From Nitrosospira sp. Nsp11 (GTDB lineage Bacteria > Pseudomonadota > Gammaproteobacteria > Burkholderiales > Nitrosomonadaceae), in NCBI RefSeq assembly GCF_900142705.1, contig NZ_FRBV01000001.1, positions 310,001 to 374,000 of the forward strand: DNA of 64,000 bases, read 5' to 3'. This document shows, piece by piece, positions 58,513 to 64,000 of the stretch (position 1 is its first letter; each line of letters starts with the position of its first letter). A program made the position numbers and the translations under genes. The notes below the pieces were generated by a model. It worked only from the letters and a program-made list of their open reading frames with translations, had not been told where the DNA came from and did no database searches.

Positions 58513-58856
58513 GCACCGCTCTCGAAGATGAACAAAAAGCGCTACTGGAGCGGATGGATGCCAGTCGTAGAAATTATCGATCCAGATTTGTCCATGAGCA
58601 TGAAGACGAACAAGTCCATGATACGCATGCGTTCCCGCGTAGCCATACGTTCAAATTCCTAACGCGACATCCGTATTACGTCTCCGGCGCGCTTGTTGCG
58701 CTGTCGTTGGTTTCACGCGGACGACTGAACAAAGCGGTGAAAGGCGGCGTAGCGCTCACGGCAGGAATGCTGGGCAGCAGCGCAAGAACACTCATTATGC
58801 GTCGGGTCCTACCCTCGGTAATAAGTTCGCTACGCTCGCGTAACCACCGCGCATGA
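58509..58856 (+). CDS. Hypothetical protein in YqjK position
   Basis: This 115-residue basic protein overlaps the yqjE-like stop by 4 bp (ATGA), so it is translationally coupled. The N-terminal half is charged and His-rich (HEHEDEQVHDTHAFPRSHTF). The C-terminal half has mildly hydrophobic Gly/Ala segments (VSGALVALSLVSRGRLNKAV; GVALTAGMLGSSARTL) ending in Arg-rich SLRSRNHRA. I do not recognise a family. Position suggests the third partner of the YqjD-YqjE set. Confidence 0.7.
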   Translation: MSTALEDEQKALLERMDASRRNYRSRFVHEHEDEQVHDTHAFPRSHTFKFLTRHPYYVSGALVALSLVSRGRLNKAVKGGVALTAGMLGSSARTLIMRRVLPSVISSLRSRNHRA

Positions 58857-58934
58857 TTCGGCAACGAAAAAATGCGTATGTGACTATGGCATGGCCGAAA
58901 CAAGCTGCTTCTGCTTTTTTTGAGGAGAGTTATC

Positions 58935-59012
58935 ATGGGTAAATATATTCTCGCCTGGATTCTGGGCGTACCCGCATTTGTTTTAATAATAGTTTACTTC
59001 TTGATGAACTGA
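58935..59012 (+). CDS. 25-residue membrane peptide
   Basis: ATG at 58935 with GGAGAG 8 bases upstream encodes MGKYILAWILGVPAFVLIIV then YFLMN, a single hydrophobic helix with a short basic start. The strong ribosome site and hydrophobic pattern support a real small protein, although its role is unknown. It lies between the YqjD-YqjE-like set and an EF-hand protein gene. Confidence 0.6.
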   Translation: MGKYILAWILGVPAFVLIIVYFLMN

Positions 59013-59087
59013 GCGATATTGATCTGCATTGCTGCTCTAGCTGGATTTCTTCTGCTCAGCGCCAGCTACTATCATAAAGGCGGTCCC

Positions 59088-59381
59088 GTGAGATATTTTT
59101 CAACATGCCAGGTCTTCAAACTGCAGTGGTTTGCAATACTGATTGCCAGCGCCGCAGGGCCGGCCTATGCAGAGGCGCCTCCCGAGGGAAACCGGAATAC
59201 GCCAGAGGCAGTGGCGCCCCCGTGGGAATTATACGACACCGATGAGGATGGTTATATCAGCACTGAAGAAGCAGCGGCACAGAAGATGTCAGCTCGGACT
59301 TTTGAAGGTCTGGACATTGACCGGGATGGACGGCTGAATCAGGATGAGTTCTCTAAGGCGCCTCGCATCAGGTTGAAGTGA
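59088..59381 (+). CDS. Secreted EF-hand calcium-binding protein
   Basis: The protein has 97 residues from the GTG at 59088, which follows AAAGG. A TTG at 59019 gives a longer frame but leaves the signal peptide internal. A signal segment (WFAILIASAAGPAYA) is followed by a Pro/Glu-rich linker and two EF-hand loops: DTDEDGYISTEE and DIDRDGRLNQDE, both with Asp at positions 1, 3 and 5. It probably binds calcium in the periplasm. No partner is evident. Confidence 0.8.
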   Translation: MRYFSTCQVFKLQWFAILIASAAGPAYAEAPPEGNRNTPEAVAPPWELYDTDEDGYISTEEAAAQKMSARTFEGLDIDRDGRLNQDEFSKAPRIRLK

Positions 59382-59447
59382 TATGCCCCACTTAAACTTA
59401 CCCGGACACCTGGTTGTGGGTCGTAGGCTGCGGCTTTCGCCTCCTCG

Positions 59448-59480
59448 TTCTGCTCTTCTGCTCTTCTGCTCGTTCTGCTG
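59448..59480. repeat. 8-bp tandem repeat upstream of aroK
   Basis: TTCTGCTC occurs three times in a row (59448-59471), followed after one base by TTCTGCTG (59473-59480). It is in the 274-bp gap between the EF-hand gene and aroK. That gap holds no recognised gene; a possible -10 TACAAT at 59644-59649 lies only 7 bases before the aroK ATG. Confidence 0.7.
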
Positions 59481-59655
59481 AAAGTTATCTAGTTATCTTG
59501 CTTACACCGCCCTTCGACTTGCGAGCGATCGGTAAGCCGAGCCATTGCCATCAAAATACAGTCCGACTTGGCGGGGATTGTTTTAGTCCTTGGCGGTCAA
59601 AACCTGAACATATTGTAGTTAACGTGGATCAGGGCATTTCGGCTACAATTCGTGA

Positions 59656-60252
59656 ATGTATGCAATTAAAGCAATAGTGACGCTAGATAATAGGGTAGGC
59701 GAGCCCGTCCTGGACGAGACAAGGGGAAATATTTTTCTGGTCGGAATGATGGGAGCGGGAAAAACGACGGTCGGCAGGCTTCTGGCGAATTTTCTGGAAA
59801 AAAAGTTTCACGACTCGGATCGGGAAATCCAGAAGCGAACTGGCGTTAGCATACCTCTTATTTTTGAAATTGAGGGAGAGGCTGGTTTCCGCAAGCGGGA
59901 AACAGAAATGCTCTCCGAACTGGTGAAAACCGGAAATATTGTGCTTGCCACAGGCGGCGGCGCAGTGTTAAGCGCGGAAAATCGCGAGATGCTGAAGCGT
60001 AGCGGCACCGTGATCTACTTGAGAGCCACAATTGATGATTTGTGGCGACGAACGCGACATGATAAGAATCGTCCATTGCTCCAGACTCAGGATCCTCGCA
60101 CGAAACTGACCGAGCTTTATGCGCAACGGGACCCGCTTTACCGGGAGACAGCGCATATCATCGTTGAAAGCGGAAAACGGAGTGCACGCCATCTTGCGCA
60201 ACTGCTGGCACAACAACTGGCCTGCTCCGATCTAAGAATGGATGAAATTTGA
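59656..60252 (+). CDS. aroK: Shikimate kinase
   Basis: This 198-residue P-loop kinase phosphorylates shikimate in the aromatic pathway. Motifs are FLVGMMGAGKTTVGRLL, DSDREIQKRTGVSI, RKRETEMLSEL and LATGGGAVLS, with RPLLQ in the lid. The core starts at residue ~25; the N-terminal extension is longer than usual and the GTG at 59677 is an alternative start. No ribosome site is obvious for either. aroB, its usual neighbour, is not present; def converges after 59 bp. Confidence 0.94.
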   Translation: MYAIKAIVTLDNRVGEPVLDETRGNIFLVGMMGAGKTTVGRLLANFLEKKFHDSDREIQKRTGVSIPLIFEIEGEAGFRKRETEMLSELVKTGNIVLATGGGAVLSAENREMLKRSGTVIYLRATIDDLWRRTRHDKNRPLLQTQDPRTKLTELYAQRDPLYRETAHIIVESGKRSARHLAQLLAQQLACSDLRMDEI

Positions 60253-60311
60253 AAAGAAAAGGTCTATAAATTGGCGGACTGATGAGTAAAGAGGGAGACG
60301 GATAGCTCAGC

Positions 60312-60845
60312 TTACTCGTCCATTGGCGCCTCGTCTGGAAACAGAACATCGGTAAAACCAAATGTACGAAAATCAGTAATACGCATGGGGTAGAGAATGC
60401 CCTCCAAATGGTCGCACTCATGTTGTACGACACGGGCGTGGAACCCCTCGACACTCCGATCTATGAATTTACCATACTGATCCAGGCCCTGATAGCGCAC
60501 CTTGGTAAAACGTGGAACCATGCCGCGCATGCCTGGAACACTGAGGCAGCCCTCCCAACCCTGTTCCATGGTTTTTGCCAGCGGTGTTAACTCCGGATTC
60601 ACCAATACGGTATAGGGCACCTCCTCCGCATCGGGATAGCGCGGATTGCGCTTCACCCCGAAGATTACTACTTGTAGCCCGACTCCAATTTGAGGTGCAG
60701 CCAGTCCCGCGCCGTTGAGCGCTTCCATGGTGTCATGCATATCTCGAATCAGGGCCTCAAGCTCGGGGGTACCGAACGCCTCCACTTTGCGGGCCACTTC
60801 GAGCAATCCGGGAGCGCCCATTCTCAAGACGGGTTTAATCGACAT
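60312..60845 (-). CDS. def: Peptide deformylase
   Basis: The protein has 177 residues from the ATG at 60845, chosen since Def proteins begin near [14 protein letters not shown]. The metalloenzyme removes the N-formyl group from new proteins. Motif 1 is [12 protein letters not shown], motif 2 EGCLSVPG and motif 3 [12 protein letters not shown] with the metal histidines. The start overlaps the upstream phosphorylase gene by 11 bp. In many relatives def pairs with fmt; here it does not, so it may be an additional Def (inference). Confidence 0.94.
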   Translation of the reverse strand: MSIKPVLRMGAPGLLEVARKVEAFGTPELEALIRDMHDTMEALNGAGLAAPQIGVGLQVVIFGVKRNPRYPDAEEVPYTVLVNPELTPLAKTMEQGWEGCLSVPGMRGMVPRFTKVRYQGLDQYGKFIDRSVEGFHARVVQHECDHLEGILYPMRITDFRTFGFTDVLFPDEAPMDE

Positions 60846-61581
60846 CGAGCTCCACCGCGTGCTCGAGAATATTCCTGACACCGACCATCGCTTTCTCCAG
60901 AACAGCATGAGCATCTTCCAGGCGAATCGCATGTACGCTCGTTTTACGTCCCGCGGCATGATTGGCCACTACCGCGATCGCCGCATAGCAGAGGCCCAAT
61001 TCTTTAGCGAGCGCCGCTTCGGGCATACCGGTCATACCTACCATATCTACCCCGTCCCGTTCCATGCGATTGATTTCGGCGGCGGTTTCCAGCCGGGGCC
61101 CTTGAGTTGCGCCATAGACGCCACCATCGATTACGTCCTCACCGGCACATCCCGCTGCTTCCAGCAAGCGTCCACGAGTCAATTTGCAATAGGGCTCGGT
61201 GAAATCGATGTGAACTACGGACTTGGCTGCGTTGTCGTGATAAGTATACTTGCGACCATGCGTATAATCGATAATCTGATCGGGAATTGCAACCACGCCG
61301 GGTGTTAAATCCGAGCGGATACCGCCTACCGAAGCAACAGCTATCACCCGGGTCAGATCCAGTGATTGCAGCGCCCAGAGGTTGGCACGATAATTTACCT
61401 CATGAGGCGGAATCGTATGCCCATAGCCATGGCGCGCCAGGAATACGACCTCGTTGCCATTAATCCTCCCGAAAGTCAGGGGGCTCGACGGTTCGCCGTA
61501 AGGCGTCGTCATGATGCGCCGATGCGATATTTCAAGACAGGCAAGCTGGGCCATGCCGGTGCCTCCGATGATTGCAAGCAT
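60835..61581 (-). CDS. S-methyl-5'-thioinosine (or thioadenosine) phosphorylase
   Basis: This 248-residue purine nucleoside phosphorylase-fold enzyme is of the MtnP/MtiP group. Motifs are [43 protein letters not shown] and [20 protein letters not shown]. It recycles the methylthio-nucleoside from polyamine synthesis. The IRSDLTPG segment and the Pseudomonas-like N-terminus favour methylthioinosine specificity, but this is not certain from sequence alone. It is followed by def with an 11-bp overlap; hpt, another purine salvage gene, lies upstream on the same strand. Confidence 0.85.
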   Translation of the reverse strand: MLAIIGGTGMAQLACLEISHRRIMTTPYGEPSSPLTFGRINGNEVVFLARHGYGHTIPPHEVNYRANLWALQSLDLTRVIAVASVGGIRSDLTPGVVAIPDQIIDYTHGRKYTYHDNAAKSVVHIDFTEPYCKLTRGRLLEAAGCAGEDVIDGGVYGATQGPRLETAAEINRMERDGVDMVGMTGMPEAALAKELGLCYAAIAVVANHAAGRKTSVHAIRLEDAHAVLEKAMVGVRNILEHAVELDVD

Positions 61582-61739
61582 GTCTTAGAAATCCAGAAAT
61601 ATTGAAGAGTGCTCGGGCTTGACCGCTTTTAAAAAAAACATGGCTCGCCGGCGCTCACCCCGCAACTTTCGTTCTTTTCGTTCTTGTCGCGCGTTGGCGA
61701 CGTTAGCGACTTTGCAGGTTTCATATTTTCCGGTTTTTC

Positions 61740-62285
61740 CTACGCCTTCAAGGCGTAAATCGCGGGGAGATTCCGCCACGCGCCATAGATATCCATACCG
61801 AAGCCAAACACAAAGCGATCCGGCAGCAGGACACCCACAAAATCCGCGCTGATGGGCTTGGGCTTGCCTATGACTTTCTCAGCAAAAACGGCGCTGTAAA
61901 AGGCCGTTGCGCCCTGGCCCATGACCCGTTCGCGGATCGCCGCAAGCGTAACCCCCTCATCAAGGACGTCATCCAGCACTAACACTACCCTGTCCCGCAC
62001 GTTTTCGGGGGGTAATACCTTCCAATTGATTTTACCACCCCGAATTTCATTATCGTAGCGGCTGACGTGAAGGTAATCGAAATTGAGCGGAAATTCCAGC
62101 AACGGTAGCAATTGACCGGTAAACACCACGGCCCCGCCCATTATGCTCAACACCAGCGGATACCGATGCGATAGTGCCGCAGTAATCTCGACTGCCATTT
62201 GTTTGACCGTCTGGGATACCACGTCAGCAGAAAATATCTGCTCCGCTGCACCCAGGATCTTCTTCGCTTCTTCACAAGAAAGCAT
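61740..62285 (-). CDS. hpt: Hypoxanthine-guanine phosphoribosyltransferase
   Basis: This 181-residue purine salvage enzyme has the PRPP-binding motif VVLVLDDVLDEGVTLAAIRE. A distinctive HPRT segment is PLLEFPLNFDYLHVSRYDNE, and near the end are DFVGVLLPDRFVFGFGMD. It belongs to a purine salvage pair with the phosphorylase gene 158 bp downstream. galU is 45 bp upstream on the same strand. Confidence 0.9.
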   Translation of the reverse strand: MLSCEEAKKILGAAEQIFSADVVSQTVKQMAVEITAALSHRYPLVLSIMGGAVVFTGQLLPLLEFPLNFDYLHVSRYDNEIRGGKINWKVLPPENVRDRVVLVLDDVLDEGVTLAAIRERVMGQGATAFYSAVFAEKVIGKPKPISADFVGVLLPDRFVFGFGMDIYGAWRNLPAIYALKA

Positions 62286-62330
62286 CGGATCAGTATGGGT
62301 ATCAGCTAAAATCGTAAAAAGAAAAAATCG

Positions 62331-63215
62331 TCAAACCAAAGGAATGTCGCGGCATCGGGCATCCAGATAATCGGAAAATTCCTGGCGCACTTCCGGATGC
62401 TCAAGCGCCAGCGCGATAGTAGCCTTGAGATAACCTATCTTGCTTCCACAATCGTAACGGGTACCCGAGAATTCATACGCCAACGCGCGCTCTTCCAATA
62501 ATAGCGAGGCGATGCCGTCCGTGAGCTGAATTTCCCCGCCCGCGCCAGGATCGATTTTTTCCAGATGCTCAAAAATTTTGGGAGTCAAAATATAACGGCC
62601 CACTACGCCTAACGTTGAGGGTGCATCCTCTGGCTCGGGTTTTTCAACAATACCGGTGATAGGGTGCAGCCGGTTCATCCCTGGCCCGCATTTCACAATG
62701 CCGTAATTCACCGTATCTTCCGGCTCGACTTCTTGTACGGCTAATATCGAGCAGCCGTTCTGTTCATATACACGGCACAACTGTTGCATGATCGGTTCGT
62801 CATCCGCCAGCAAGTCGTCCGCAAGCAGTACTGCGAATGGTTCATTACCCACTGCGGGGCGAGCACATAAGATTGCATGGCCTAACCCGAGCGCTTCCGA
62901 TTGACGGATATAGATGCAGGAAACGTTTTTCGGCAGAATATTCCGCAGCACTTCCAGCGTTTCCGTTTTACCGCGTGCTTCCAGCTCTGCTTCCATCTCG
63001 TAAGCTTTATCGAAATGATCCTCTATAGCACGCTTATGACGTCCAGTTATAAAGATCATTTCTGTTATGCCCGCCGCCACAGCCTCTTCAACGGCGTACT
63101 GGATCAAAGGCTTATCCACGACGGGCATCATTTCCTTGGGGCTCGCCTTGGTAGCAGGGAGGAAACGGGTGCCCATCCCCGCCACGGGGAAAACCGCTTT
63201 AGTTATTTTGGCCAT
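62331..63215 (-). CDS. galU: UTP--glucose-1-phosphate uridylyltransferase
   Basis: This 294-residue nucleotidyltransferase makes UDP-glucose for polysaccharides. The substrate loop is [20 protein letters not shown], with [30 protein letters not shown] and [11 protein letters not shown] following. The length is standard for bacterial GalU. It starts 45 bp after ligA. Confidence 0.96.
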   Translation of the reverse strand: MAKITKAVFPVAGMGTRFLPATKASPKEMMPVVDKPLIQYAVEEAVAAGITEMIFITGRHKRAIEDHFDKAYEMEAELEARGKTETLEVLRNILPKNVSCIYIRQSEALGLGHAILCARPAVGNEPFAVLLADDLLADDEPIMQQLCRVYEQNGCSILAVQEVEPEDTVNYGIVKCGPGMNRLHPITGIVEKPEPEDAPSTLGVVGRYILTPKIFEHLEKIDPGAGGEIQLTDGIASLLLEERALAYEFSGTRYDCGSKIGYLKATIALALEHPEVRQEFSDYLDARCRDIPLV

Positions 63216-63260
63216 GAACGCACTCGCTTAGTGTTGGGATTTCGGAAAAATCAACTTGAA

Positions 63261-64000
<740 letters not shown>

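Overview
The window looks like chromosomal DNA of a betaproteobacterium, most likely a member of the Nitrosomonadaceae (Nitrosospira-like). This is inferred from gene order and from protein character recalled from memory; no search was run. Supporting points are the gyrA-serC-serA-pheA-hisC-aroF-tyrA order, the rpsB-tsf-pyrH-frr-uppS-cdsA-dxr-rseP-bamA-skp-fabZ-rnhB order, and a 399-residue SerA with a C-terminal ACT domain.

Layout. 1-7739: the end of gyrA, then a tight serine / aromatic amino acid operon (serC, serA, pheA, hisC, aroF, tyrA). 7797-15096: an envelope-sugar region with a lone lpxA on the minus strand and, divergently, five translationally coupled genes: a Wzt-type ABC ATPase, a divergent PIG-L-like protein, a glycosyltransferase-methyltransferase fusion, a Gfo/Idh oxidoreductase and a DegT aminotransferase. 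15282-16818: accessory DNA holding an encapsulated-ferritin-like protein without a targeting tail, a CsbD-like stress protein, hairpin repeats and a metallopeptidase fragment. 17080-23750: a complete four-gene Wadjet (JetABCD) anti-plasmid system. It is followed by the C-terminal remnant of a large serine recombinase and a tRNA-Ser(UGA) gene, so this stretch reads as a genomic island next to a tRNA.

24768-44363: housekeeping genes. These include a Bax-inhibitor-1/YccA protein, rlmD, a PolB-like exonuclease, the envelope lipid-transport trio ydbH-ynbE-ydbL, cysM, a ComEA-like protein, ssb with a YajR-like transporter, uvrA, glycerate 2-kinase, phoBR, an ADP-ribose pyrophosphatase and mutS. 44474-57216 is the minus-strand slyD, rnhB and the envelope/translation supercluster from fabZ back to rpsB. 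Its usual lpxD, lpxA and lpxB are absent. Where lpxA-lpxB normally lie there is a ~395-bp segment bounded by inverted repeats.

57693-59381 is a plus-strand set of small membrane/stress genes (YqjD-like, YqjE-like, a hypothetical protein, a 25-residue membrane peptide and an EF-hand protein). The window ends with aroK, def, a methylthioinosine/methylthioadenosine phosphorylase, hpt, galU and the 3' part of ligA.

Themes. The main accessory content is defence (Wadjet) and surface polysaccharide / lipid A. The displaced lpxA, the oxidoreductase-aminotransferase pair and the missing lpxD/lpxB suggest that lipid A genes were rearranged in this lineage. They also raise the testable possibility of a 3-amino-sugar lipid A. 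Nothing here is clearly a wholly new system. The best leads are the lpxA/oxidoreductase/aminotransferase arrangement, the tail-less EncFtn, and the inverted-repeat element in the lpxAB slot.
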